From Amycolatopsis sp. EV170708-02-1 (GTDB taxonomy: Bacteria; Actinomycetota; Actinomycetes; Mycobacteriales; Pseudonocardiaceae), in NCBI RefSeq assembly GCF_022479115.1, contig NZ_CP092497.1:5332001-5396000 (forward strand): 64,000 nucleotides of DNA. The letters are read 5' to 3'. Every line of letters starts with the position of its first letter. Positions within the stretch are counted from its first letter, which is position 1. Shown here piece after piece: positions 8,434 to 16,634 of the stretch. Below the pieces are notes generated by a model. That model saw only the letters and a program-made list of their open reading frames with translations, was not told the origin of the DNA and ran no database searches. Both the position numbers and the translations under genes were made by a program.

Positions 8434-8754
8434 GCTCTCGGCCTCCCGGACCCACTTGAGCTTGACCTCGAAGTTCCCCTCCAGGCCCGTTTTCGCGATG
8501 ACGGCGCCCGCCTGGGCGGTCAGCTTGACGCCGAACTTGAGCTCGACCTCGTCCGGTCCCCTGGTCATCGACCGGAAGGTGTCCAGCGCCGCCGCGGCCG
8601 CGTCCTTCACGTTCGCGAGCGCCGCTTCGAAGGACCCCTTGGTGTCCTCGATCAGGTCGTCACGCCGGGAGACCCGGGCGGTGCCCGGGACCGGATCGAT
8701 CTCGACGACCACCGAACCGCCGCCTTCGAGCGGGAACCGTGCCAGGTCGTTCAC
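8431..8754 (-). CDS. Trypco1 domain protein (trypsin co-occurring domain 1)
   Basis: A 107-residue protein that matches the Trypco1 family, small beta-rich proteins found next to trypsin-like proteases in predicted signalling and conflict loci (family knowledge). Features are an N-terminal PLEGGGSVVVEID strand, a central helix (SFEAALANVKDAA), and a C-terminal FGVKL...GNFEVKLKW strand pair typical of the family. It is the last gene of the operon that starts with a trypsin-like protease at 16392, 9 bp after the solute-binding protein. It probably couples the protease to a partner; its molecular role is unknown. Confidence 0.8.
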   Translation of the reverse strand: MNDLARFPLEGGGSVVVEIDPVPGTARVSRRDDLIEDTKGSFEAALANVKDAAAAALDTFRSMTRGPDEVELKFGVKLTAQAGAVIAKTGLEGNFEVKLKWVREAES

Positions 8755-8763
8755 CGATGCTCC

Positions 8764-10053
8764 TCACTGTCCACAAGGGATTGTCAACCATTCGCCGGGT
8801 TGGATGCTCTTCCGGACGTCGTCGAGCTGCTTCAGCAGGATGTCCAGCCGGTCCCGGTTGCTCAGGTACTCCAGGACGGCGCGATGGAACGCGCCGGTCA
8901 TCGTCGCGGGCATCAGGTCGGAGGCGTCGAAGCACAGCGCGGACGCCGACGTGATCGTGTCCGCGACCCTCCGGCTCACCTGGTCCGGATAGATGTCGGG
9001 ACCGAGCCGCCGGTTGGCGGAAAAGGCGTTCGCGCGCAGGATCGACGGCCAGATCCGCTGTGCCTTCTCCGAAGCGAGGAACTCCATCAGCTTCCGTGCC
9101 TGCGGGGTGTCCTGGAACATCCCGGCGAGGTCGGCCGCGACCTCGGAGACGTCGCGCCCCGGGAAGGAGAGGAAATCGAAATCGGTCCCCGGCTTGGGAA
9201 AGGTCCCGTCGGGGCGCTTGAAGTTCTGGTAGCGGCTCATGATGAACGACGCCTGGTGTTCGAGTGCGCAGCCCGGCGGATCGGTGAACATCGCCTTGCC
9301 CGCGTCCCCGAAATCGGTCAGCAGCGCGGCCGCGGTGCCGCCGCGGATCGCGGCGGGTTCGAGCACGGAACCCCAGTCCAGCCACGCCTGCTTGATCTCG
9401 GGCGAGGTCCACGGCAGCCCGCCGGACGCCCACTGCCAGTACTTCTCCGGCCCCGCCGCGTGCAGCAGGATGTCTTCGATCCAGTCGGTTCCCGGCCAGC
9501 CCGAGGTGGGCGGGGCGCCCATCCCGACGCACCAGGGCGTGCCGCCCGCCGCCGTCAGCCCGGCGGAGTACTCCCGGAGCGCGGCGAACGTCGTCGGGCG
9601 GATCCCGGTCATCCGCGCCGGGTCGTACCAGATCAGGCTCTTGAGATCGGCCTTCACCGCGACCGCGTACAGCTTCTCGGTGCCGATCTGCTGCAGGGTC
9701 ACCCACTGCGAACTGAAGGACCGCTTCACGGCGGCGGAGAGGTTTTCGTCGAGCGGCAGCAAATCGCCGGACTTCCGGTACTTCGCCAGCACGCCGGCGT
9801 TCGGCAGGACGGCCACGTCCGGCGGCGTGCCGCGCTGCACGTCCGAAGCGAGTACCTGGTCGACGGCCCGGGTGCCTTCGTAGAGGTAGTCGATCCCGGT
9901 CTCGTCCTTGAACGCGTCCAGCACCTGGCGGAACGCCTTCTCCTCGCCGTCCGTCCAGGACGCGAGGACGACGACCGGCTCGTCCGCCGCCGTCGCCGAA
10001 CAGCCGCCCGCGACCAGTGACAGCGCCGTCAGCACGGCGATCAGGCGTTTCAT
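8764..10053 (-). CDS. extracellular solute-binding lipoprotein of the PknG-like operon
   Basis: A 429-residue lipoprotein with a signal peptide and lipobox ending in VAGGC, followed by a periplasmic-binding fold of the ABC sugar-binding (SBP_bac_1) type with a long C-terminal lobe. No permease or ATPase genes accompany it, so it looks like a sensor rather than a transporter subunit. In M. tuberculosis, pknG is followed by the binding protein glnH and membrane protein glnX, and this gene fills the glnH position although its family differs. ATG 10053 overlaps the upstream stop (ATGA). Ligand unknown. Confidence 0.8.
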   Translation of the reverse strand: MKRLIAVLTALSLVAGGCSATAADEPVVVLASWTDGEEKAFRQVLDAFKDETGIDYLYEGTRAVDQVLASDVQRGTPPDVAVLPNAGVLAKYRKSGDLLPLDENLSAAVKRSFSSQWVTLQQIGTEKLYAVAVKADLKSLIWYDPARMTGIRPTTFAALREYSAGLTAAGGTPWCVGMGAPPTSGWPGTDWIEDILLHAAGPEKYWQWASGGLPWTSPEIKQAWLDWGSVLEPAAIRGGTAAALLTDFGDAGKAMFTDPPGCALEHQASFIMSRYQNFKRPDGTFPKPGTDFDFLSFPGRDVSEVAADLAGMFQDTPQARKLMEFLASEKAQRIWPSILRANAFSANRRLGPDIYPDQVSRRVADTITSASALCFDASDLMPATMTGAFHRAVLEYLSNRDRLDILLKQLDDVRKSIQPGEWLTIPCGQ

Positions 10054-11138
10054 GGGCGATACCGGTATTCGTCGATCCGGGCGTGCAGCCCGAGCAGGAC
10101 GAGCCCGCCCGCGAGCAGGGTGCCCGCCGGGATCAGGAACTCCCGTCCGCCGGATTCGGCCGCGGCGGAGGCGTCGGCCGCCACCGCCTTCGCGCCCGCC
10201 GTGGCCACCCGGGTGTTGTCCGTCGCCACCGTGGTGGACTGTCTTGCCCGGGCCAGGAACTCGTCGACGGTCACGCCGCATCCCTGCTCCTCGTCGCAGT
10301 ACCCGGTGAGCAGCTCGGCGAGCCGCCGCTGGCCGGCGTCGTCGGCCGCCTGGATCTGCTGGGACCGCACCGCGGCGACACCGTCGAGCCGCTCCCCGAC
10401 CGAATCCAGCCTGCCGCGGCTGACCAGCGTGAACACCAGGGCGACCCCGATGGCGGCGATCAGCACGGTGGCCACGAGCAGCGGGACGTTCGCCACCCGC
10501 CGGAAACGCTTCCGCAGGTACAGCTGGGTGAAGACCAGCAGCACCAGCAGGGCCAGCACCGGCAGGAGCCACAGCGGGAGCATCGCGAGACTCATCCCGG
10601 TGTCCGACAGCTGCCGGTCCAGCGCCTCACGTTGCCTGTCCTGCAACACTTCCAGCTCATCCAGGACACCGCCCGAAGCGTGCAGCAGCCGTGAGGCATG
10701 CCAGAGATCGACCGCGCCCAGCACGGCGGCGTCCGGCTGGCGGAAGTGTACGTCGGCCTGTCCGATGGAGCCCGAGTAGGCCGCGACCTGGCTTTCGATC
10801 ACCTGCAGCGCGTTACCGCCCGCCTCACCCGCCTGGTTGAACTCCGCGACCCGCGCGAGGCTCTGGCTCGCCAGCGCCAGCTGATTCGTGTACTCCTGCC
10901 CCGGCCCGGCCAGTCTCGCCTCGCCGGAAGCGAAACTCGCGATCGCGGCGGCGTCGGCGGCCACCAGCGCGGCCCGCGCGGCGGTCACTTCGAGCACCGC
11001 CTGCGCGGTGCGGTCACGGACGGTTTCCGCCGTGTTCTGGACGTTTTGGAACGCCCACAGCGAGACCACCAGTACCGCGAGGGTGAGCGCCAGGAGGGCG
11101 GTGCGGAGCCGGACCAGCCGCACCCGGGTGGCCGTCAC
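10050..11138 (-). CDS. GlnX-like membrane signal transducer
   Basis: A 362-residue membrane protein. One helix lies at about residues 12-32, followed by an Ala-rich helical extracellular segment (about 35-175), two helices (about 182-202 and 217-240), a second helical segment with a CDEEQGC pair of cysteines (about 270-280), and a last helix (about 333-352). Two helical sensor-like modules resemble chemoreceptor four-helix bundles and the layout of mycobacterial GlnX. It probably relays binding-protein status to the cytoplasmic kinase (inference). GTG 11138 overlaps the stop of the VWA gene (GTGA). Confidence 0.7.
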   Translation of the reverse strand: MTATRVRLVRLRTALLALTLAVLVVSLWAFQNVQNTAETVRDRTAQAVLEVTAARAALVAADAAAIASFASGEARLAGPGQEYTNQLALASQSLARVAEFNQAGEAGGNALQVIESQVAAYSGSIGQADVHFRQPDAAVLGAVDLWHASRLLHASGGVLDELEVLQDRQREALDRQLSDTGMSLAMLPLWLLPVLALLVLLVFTQLYLRKRFRRVANVPLLVATVLIAAIGVALVFTLVSRGRLDSVGERLDGVAAVRSQQIQAADDAGQRRLAELLTGYCDEEQGCGVTVDEFLARARQSTTVATDNTRVATAGAKAVAADASAAAESGGREFLIPAGTLLAGGLVLLGLHARIDEYRYRP

Positions 11139-12546
11139 GAAACCGCCTCGCCGAACGGTCTTCCGCAGCCGACGCAGAAGTTCGCCCCGGCGGGTGAAAG
11201 CGCGGGGCAGACGGCGCAGGCGACCGGTGTTCCCTCGGGCATCGGCCGATCTTCCTGCGGAAGAGCGATTTCCGAAACCCTCGAGGGGATGACGACGTGC
11301 AAGGCGTGGCTGCGGGTCGCGTCCGGCCGCAGCCGCACCACCCCGTTCTCCGCGTCGACGATCTCCACGACCCCGAGAGACGGCTGAGGATCTCTTCGTC
11401 GCCCGCGGCGGTGGCCAGGACGACCGCGCGCCCCCAGTCCCGTTCGGCCCCGGCCCGGTCGCCGGCCGCGTAGGCGTCGCCGCCGGCGGTCAGCGCCTCG
11501 CCGAGATCGGCCAGCGCGGCGTACTTCGAGACCATCGGGTGAATCAGCGTCGGCGGGATCGGATCGCGCGTCCACCGCCCCGCGATGGCCAGCGCGTCCT
11601 CCTCGACCGCGGCTCCCGGCACCGGGACGAGTTCCGTCCACGCCAGCTGGCGATCTTGTCCGAAGCTGGGTTCGAGGTCCGGATCGAGATCCAGGATCAG
11701 CTGGTAGTCCCGCGTCTCGTCGCTCGCGAACGAACCGAGCGACAGCTCCTGTTCGCGGACGCCGGCCGCCCGGCACCGGTCGGTGAGGTCGTACTCGTCG
11801 GGGAACACCTGCTTGATCGATCGCAGCCTGCTGAACGGCATGGTGCCGATCCGCAGCCGGACCTCGGGTAGCACCTTCGTCATCGCGCTCTCGATCAACT
11901 GCCGGAAATCCCCGGCGAGTGCGTCGTCCTCGACGACGGAATCGACGTTGCCGCGCAGGACCCGGCCGATCTGGGTGAGCTCGGCGGGCTCCCAGCCGTC
12001 GCCGATCCCCCTGGCGTCGCAGACGAACCGGCCCTCGCAGCTGTTCAGCACGGTCATCAGGTCGGCCCTGGTCTGGGAATCGTTGCGGCCGTCGGTGAGC
12101 AGGATGGCGTGGCGGACGGCGTCGGGCACGCCGTCGAAGAGGTCGCGTGCCTTCGCCAGCCAGGCACCCATCGCGGTGCCGCCGACAGCCGCGAGATGCT
12201 CGACGGCGGCACGCGCCTCCGCCCTGGTCCGCTCGGAAGCGGTCACCAAGCCGTCCTCGGCCGGGTAGATCGTCTTCGCGCGGTCGGTGCCCTGAATGAC
12301 CGCGAACCGCACCCCGTCGGGGAGGACGTCGATGGCCGCCGCGGCCGCTCGCCGGGCTTCGCCGATCTTGGTGCTGGGGAACCGCATCGAGCTGGAACAG
12401 TCGATCATCAGGACCTCGGCGGCCGTCCTGGCCGCGGACGCCTCGCCGCCACGGGAGACGACGCGGACGATCGCGGTCATCGCCCGGTCCCCCTCGGCCA
12501 GGAACTTGTTCTGGTGCACTTCGAGGCCCAGACTCGGTTCCTTCAT
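11135..12546 (-). pseudogene. VWA domain protein with C-terminal zinc ribbon, one-base frameshift
   Basis: The intact product would be about 470 residues. It has an N-terminal VWA domain with MIDAS motif DCSSSM near residue 50, GGTAMG and LLTDGRND, and then a beta-rich middle. At 11371-11382 the frame breaks after LSRL. The downstream frame continues sensibly as VVEIVDAENGVVRL and ends with a four-cysteine zinc ribbon (CAVC...CVGC) at a stop that overlaps the next start by GTGA. Adding one G to a run of four G on the minus strand restores one frame. Read without repair, the first frame would run into the downstream gene (to 11014). It may be a sequencing error; otherwise the zinc ribbon is lost. 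Confidence 0.75.
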
Positions 12547-12556
12547 CTCTCCCCTT

Positions 12557-14791
12557 TCACACCAGCGTCACCGGTCTCACCGAGTTCGCGAGATCGATCA
12601 GCACGTCGTGCGCTTCCGGCGCGGGCGCGTGATGGGCGAGCCGCCGGTACGACCTGTCCAGCACGGTGCGGGCACCCGTCTCGTCCGCGCGCAGGATCTC
12701 CCCGCCGGTGATCCCGTCCTGGCCGAGCAGCACCCCCGCCAGCCCGGTCTCGCGCACGGCCGTCACCAGCCGGTCGAAGGCGTCGCCGTCGAGGTCCAAC
12801 GCGGTCAGCCGGACCACGGCGTCGTCGAGTTCCGCGGACGACGGCAGGTCACCCGTCTCCGGCATCGGCGCGGACAGCACACGCACGCCGGCGATCCGCG
12901 CCGCCTCGTCGTAGCGCGAGAATTCCGGGACCTGGTCGAGGATTTCGACGGCGGCCGCACGATCACCGCGCGACAAACGGACCCGCGCGAGGCCGAACGC
13001 CGCGCTCACCTGCGATCGGTCCCGCACCCACAAGGCGTCGTAGTACCGCTCGGCGGCGGCCGCGCCGTTAAGATGCTCCTCGCAGAGCCCCAGCGCGAGT
13101 TTCGGCGGCTCCTCGCCGGGGATGTCGCGGTACACGGCGGTGAACTTCTCCTTGGCCGCGGCGAAGTCCCCCGCGCCGAGCGCGAGCAGGCCACGGTGCC
13201 ACGCCACCCGCCAGTCGTGGGCGGCGCGCTCGCCGAGCAGCCGTTCGGCCTCGGCCACCGCCCGCGTGCCTTCGATGACGGCCCCGAGTTCCAGCTGCGC
13301 CCGGCACCGGCGGAACCCGACCTCCGGCGAACCGGGCACCTTGTCGAGCTTCTTCAGCAACCGCGCCGCGTCGGGCGCGCGGACGGCACGGAGGAAGTTC
13401 GCCTGCGGATCGTCCGGATCCTCACGCGGTACCGGCAGCCCGAGGGCGATCTCCGTGGCGGACGGCCGCGCGCCGAGCGAGACCGGGGTGCCCCGCGTCC
13501 AGTGCTCCAGCGGCGGAGCCTGACCGAGTCCCGCGTCGAGCAGCACTGCCCCTTCGGCGAACAGCGTCGATCCGCCGGGCCGGGACTGCTTGTCCCGCAA
13601 GGAAAGGATCTCGCCGAGCACGCCGTCGAGCTGGACCAGCATTTCGCGCGCGGTCGCGAACCGCTGTTCGAACGGGGCGGTCGCCCGGTCGAGCACGCGG
13701 AGGAACGATTCGATGCCGAACCGGACGCCGCGCGCGTCGGTGGTGACCGACCAGCCGTCGCTGGCCTGGAACAGCTCCCGCAGTGTCACGCCGACGGTGT
13801 GGATGTCGGAGCGGACGGTGAGGCCGTGGGTCGCCCGTTCCCGCGGGGTCACCTGATAGTGCTCGGTGCCGACGATCGGGCTTTCGTCGTCGTCGATCTT
13901 GCGGATGGCGCCGAAATCGATGAGCTTGATCCGCTTCTCGCCGTGGATCACGTTGTCCGGCTTCATGTCGCAGTACAGCAGGCCTTCGCCGTGCAGGTAG
14001 TCGAGCGCGGTCAGGATCTCGCGCCCGTACGCCACGACGTGCTCGACCAGCAGCCGTCCCTCACTGGAGTCCAGCCCGGCCCGGCCGCGGTTCTTGACCT
14101 CCCGCAGCGAAAGGCCGTCGACGAACTCCATCACGATGTAGCGGAAGTCGTCGTGCTCCACCACGTCGAGGATCCGGACGATATTCGGATGATCCAGCGC
14201 GGTGAGCACCTGGCTCTCGGTTTCCGCGATCCGGACGGCGGCGGTGTTGTTCGTGTTGATCAGGCCCTTGAGCGCGACGTACCGGTCGCCGAGCCCGGAA
14301 TCCGTTGCCAGATAGACGAATCCGAGCCCGCCGCGCGCGACACAGCCGACCACGTGGTAGCGGCCGTCGACCACGTCACCCGCCGTGAGCTTGGGCGAGA
14401 AGGAGAACGGCGTCCGGCAGACCGGGCAGAACCCCTCGGCGGGCGCGGGCCCGCCGCCGATCGAACGGCCGACCGGGGCGGTGCACCCGTGCTTGCCGCA
14501 GAACCGTTCCTCCTCCGGGACATGCGGCTCGGTGAGCAGGCGGCCCGCGACGTCCGGGAGTTCGACGACGGGCAGCGGGACCCGGTCGTCCGCGCCGGCG
14601 TGGCCCGCGATCTGCTGGGAACGGGTGACCACCGTGCTGGTGATCCTGGTCGGCGCCGCATCGGGGCCGGGGATCACCAGTGTCGGTTTCGCCCGTGGCT
14701 CTTCCGGTGCTCCGGGCGGCAATCCGCAGATCTTGCAGAAGCCGGTCTTGCCGAGCACACCCGGGCACCCGTCCCGTCCGCAGGCCGTCAT
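12557..14791 (-). CDS. PknG-like serine/threonine protein kinase with zinc ribbons and TPRs
   Basis: A 744-residue protein with the PknG domain order. An N-terminal extra zinc ribbon (CGRDGC...CKIC) is followed by a rubredoxin-like module (about residues 98-125, CGKHGC...CPVC), a kinase domain (about 143-410) and C-terminal tetratricopeptide repeats. Catalytic features are Gly-rich ARGGLGFVY, Lys175, YCDMKPDN (Asp275) and DFG (Asp292). The end, LIDLANSVRP, closely parallels the mycobacterial PknG end. PknG phosphorylates GarA to control glutamate metabolism; here the neighbours are a trypsin, a VWA protein and Trypco1, so this is probably a divergent paralogue. ATG 14791 overlaps the upstream stop. 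Confidence 0.9.
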   Translation of the reverse strand: MTACGRDGCPGVLGKTGFCKICGLPPGAPEEPRAKPTLVIPGPDAAPTRITSTVVTRSQQIAGHAGADDRVPLPVVELPDVAGRLLTEPHVPEEERFCGKHGCTAPVGRSIGGGPAPAEGFCPVCRTPFSFSPKLTAGDVVDGRYHVVGCVARGGLGFVYLATDSGLGDRYVALKGLINTNNTAAVRIAETESQVLTALDHPNIVRILDVVEHDDFRYIVMEFVDGLSLREVKNRGRAGLDSSEGRLLVEHVVAYGREILTALDYLHGEGLLYCDMKPDNVIHGEKRIKLIDFGAIRKIDDDESPIVGTEHYQVTPRERATHGLTVRSDIHTVGVTLRELFQASDGWSVTTDARGVRFGIESFLRVLDRATAPFEQRFATAREMLVQLDGVLGEILSLRDKQSRPGGSTLFAEGAVLLDAGLGQAPPLEHWTRGTPVSLGARPSATEIALGLPVPREDPDDPQANFLRAVRAPDAARLLKKLDKVPGSPEVGFRRCRAQLELGAVIEGTRAVAEAERLLGERAAHDWRVAWHRGLLALGAGDFAAAKEKFTAVYRDIPGEEPPKLALGLCEEHLNGAAAAERYYDALWVRDRSQVSAAFGLARVRLSRGDRAAAVEILDQVPEFSRYDEAARIAGVRVLSAPMPETGDLPSSAELDDAVVRLTALDLDGDAFDRLVTAVRETGLAGVLLGQDGITGGEILRADETGARTVLDRSYRRLAHHAPAPEAHDVLIDLANSVRPVTLV

Positions 14792-16392
14792 CCGTCGATC
14801 CGTTTCCGTACGGTGTCCGCGTACCGCTCGACGGCGGCCGCCGCGGCCGTCAGGTCACAAGGTCCTTCGAAGAGCATCCGCCAGGCGGGGGCGTAGGCGG
14901 CATCCAGTTCGACGTCTTCGACGAGCCCGCCGTTACGGGCCATCTCCCCGTACGCGTCGAGCCGGGCGCGCAGTTCGGCGCGCCGGGCGAGGTTCTCGTC
15001 GAGGAGCCGGCGCAGGTCGCGAGCGCGATCGACGGTCTTGGCCACGGCACGCTCACAGACCGGAAGCTGCCGTTTCACCCAATCGGTGTCGCCATCCCGC
15101 TCCGCCGAACGCAGTTGTGTCAACGCGCCTCTCAGCCGTCGCGCCTTGGGATGGACATGCGGTGCGTCCGAGAAACGGGGCGCGTCGCTCAGATTGTCCT
15201 TCTCCAGACTTTCGAGTTCACCCAACCGGGTTTCCAGGAGGGCGAGACGGCCCTCGGTGTCGTCCTCGTCCGCGGGCAAGACGTCCGTACTCGACCGGAC
15301 CACGCTCACCCCGGGCGAAGTCGCCTCGCGGAACGCCAGCGCGAGCCGCAGCCCGAGTTCGTGCGCGCGCTGGGCCAGCGGCACGAGCACCTCACCGACG
15401 AGTTCGTCGGGTTCGGCGGCTTCGTCGATCCCGTAGACGACGACGGTGCGGCCGGAACCGTGACGGCCGGCCGGCGAATCCGCGGCGACGTCGAGCCGCT
15501 CGGAGATGCGGCGGCGCACCTCGTCGGCGGTCTTGCCGATCGCGTCGACGGCCAGCACGACACTGCCCACCGGCGGCACCGTCGGCCCGGTCGCGGTCCG
15601 GCCGGCGCCGCTTTCGCGGTCGGCGAGGACGACGGCACGCCGCAACGAGGCGGCGACGGCGGAATCGTCCTGTCCCATGATGATCACCCGGACGTCGGCC
15701 CGGCCGTGCCCGCCGAGCCACCGGGCGAATTCGGCCGCGAACCGCGGATCGAGCGCGGGCGGCTCCGGATACCGCACGAAGCTCGGGTCGATCGCGGGGC
15801 TGCCTTCGGCCCAGCGGCGCAGTTCCGGCAGGTAGCCGAGCATGGTCTCGACCGGGATCATCCACGAGACACGGGCTGCCTCGGTCGCGTACCGGGTCGC
15901 GACCATGCCGACGACGTGGCCGGTCTTGTCGGCGATCACCGCGGCACCGCTGAAGCCGTGGGTGATCGGCTCGGCGTCGGGATCGCGGTGCAACTGGACG
16001 CGTTCGAGACCGTGCCCGCCGTCGCCGACGACGGTCGCCAGCGACCACATGCCGTCCGACCCGGCGGGGAAGCCGTACGCGCGGACGCGTTGGTGGTCTT
16101 CGAGAGCGGTCCGGTGCAGCGGGGCGCCGGAGATCTGTTCCTCCGGGTCACGCAACCGGAGCAGCGCGATGTCCCCGCCGTCGTCGCCGATGGGCGCGGC
16201 GTGCGCGACGACCGTGGCGATTCCGGGCTCCACACCGGGAAGCGCCACGAAATCCACCGCGACACCGTCTTGGCCTTCGATCACGTGAGCACAGGTGAGG
16301 AGATGCCCGGCGTCGAGCATGGTCCCGGCGCCCAGGACCCGCCCACGATGATCGCGCAGCCGCACCCGCCAGCGTCTGCGCTCGGAAGTCAC
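14788..16392 (-). CDS. trypsin-like serine protease with C-terminal effector-type domain
   Basis: A 534-residue cytoplasmic-looking protein with no signal peptide. The N-terminal trypsin-like fold keeps the catalytic triad: His36 in LTCAHVIEG, Asp74 in GDIALLRL, Ser148 in GFSGAAV. The second half contains VVLAVDAIGKTADEV (about 283-297), which resembles a P-loop with the first Gly changed, followed by a helical C-terminal region. It is the first gene of a six-gene overlapping operon with a PknG-like kinase, a VWA protein, a membrane transducer, a binding lipoprotein and Trypco1. Probably a regulated intracellular protease (inference). GTG start; a palindrome lies 18 bp upstream. Confidence 0.85.
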   Translation of the reverse strand: MTSERRRWRVRLRDHRGRVLGAGTMLDAGHLLTCAHVIEGQDGVAVDFVALPGVEPGIATVVAHAAPIGDDGGDIALLRLRDPEEQISGAPLHRTALEDHQRVRAYGFPAGSDGMWSLATVVGDGGHGLERVQLHRDPDAEPITHGFSGAAVIADKTGHVVGMVATRYATEAARVSWMIPVETMLGYLPELRRWAEGSPAIDPSFVRYPEPPALDPRFAAEFARWLGGHGRADVRVIIMGQDDSAVAASLRRAVVLADRESGAGRTATGPTVPPVGSVVLAVDAIGKTADEVRRRISERLDVAADSPAGRHGSGRTVVVYGIDEAAEPDELVGEVLVPLAQRAHELGLRLALAFREATSPGVSVVRSSTDVLPADEDDTEGRLALLETRLGELESLEKDNLSDAPRFSDAPHVHPKARRLRGALTQLRSAERDGDTDWVKRQLPVCERAVAKTVDRARDLRRLLDENLARRAELRARLDAYGEMARNGGLVEDVELDAAYAPAWRMLFEGPCDLTAAAAAVERYADTVRKRIDG

Positions 16393-16410
16393 CCGAAAGA
16401 CCCTACCGAT

Positions 16411-16452
16411 CGTGAGTGGCGATGACGGTTCTAACCGTCATTACCACTCACG
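16411..16452. repeat. CGTGAGTGG-type palindrome, copy 1
   Basis: Arms 16411-16430 and 16433-16452 are 20 bp with two mismatches that would still pair as G-U in RNA. The outer arm is CGTGAGTGG and the centre GACGGTT-CT-AACCGTC. The element lies just upstream of the trypsin-like gene, so it would sit in its 5' leader or promoter. The same element recurs at 30046-30091, 52424-52469 and, decayed, at 33430-33471. Confidence 0.85.
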
Positions 16453-16470
16453 AGGCCTAATTTGTCTGGC

Positions 16471-16589
16471 GGTGAACCCGCGTCCGCGATCGACGTCGGC
16501 AGGGCGCCACCCGGTCATCCACGTCCCCGTGGCAGCCAAAGGCGCCCTGCCACCGCGATAGCGGGGCCTGCGGCCGGGGCGGGTTCACT
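16471..16589. other. nested inverted repeats, candidate structured RNA
   Basis: Between polA and the trypsin operon there are three nested stems: 16472-16481 with 16579-16588 (10 bp), 16498-16508 with 16541-16551 (11 bp), and inner CCAC/GTGG (16519-16522 with 16529-16532). Together they could fold as a branched RNA of about 120 bases on either strand. I could not match it to any riboswitch or small RNA that I know. A leader element of the trypsin operon, an independent small RNA or a terminator of polA are all possible. Confidence 0.4.
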
Positions 16590-16634
16590 CGTCGGGTCCG
16601 TTTCACGGTCCGTCTTCAGCTCCGCCAACAGGCT

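Noticed and set aside
11365..11390. Programmed ribosomal frameshift in the VWA gene
   Set aside because: The site lacks a standard slippery heptamer and downstream structure that I could see, and two other genes show the same type of one-base loss, so an error or mutation is simpler.
12296..14896. Open frame of 866 codons antisense to the PknG-like kinase and VWA gene
   Set aside because: It crosses two real genes and shows the biased composition of a shadow frame.
16471..16589. Known riboswitch (ydaO/c-di-AMP, cobalamin, SAM-IV, ZTP, fluoride)
   Set aside because: I compared remembered core motifs and none fitted; it stays unassigned.
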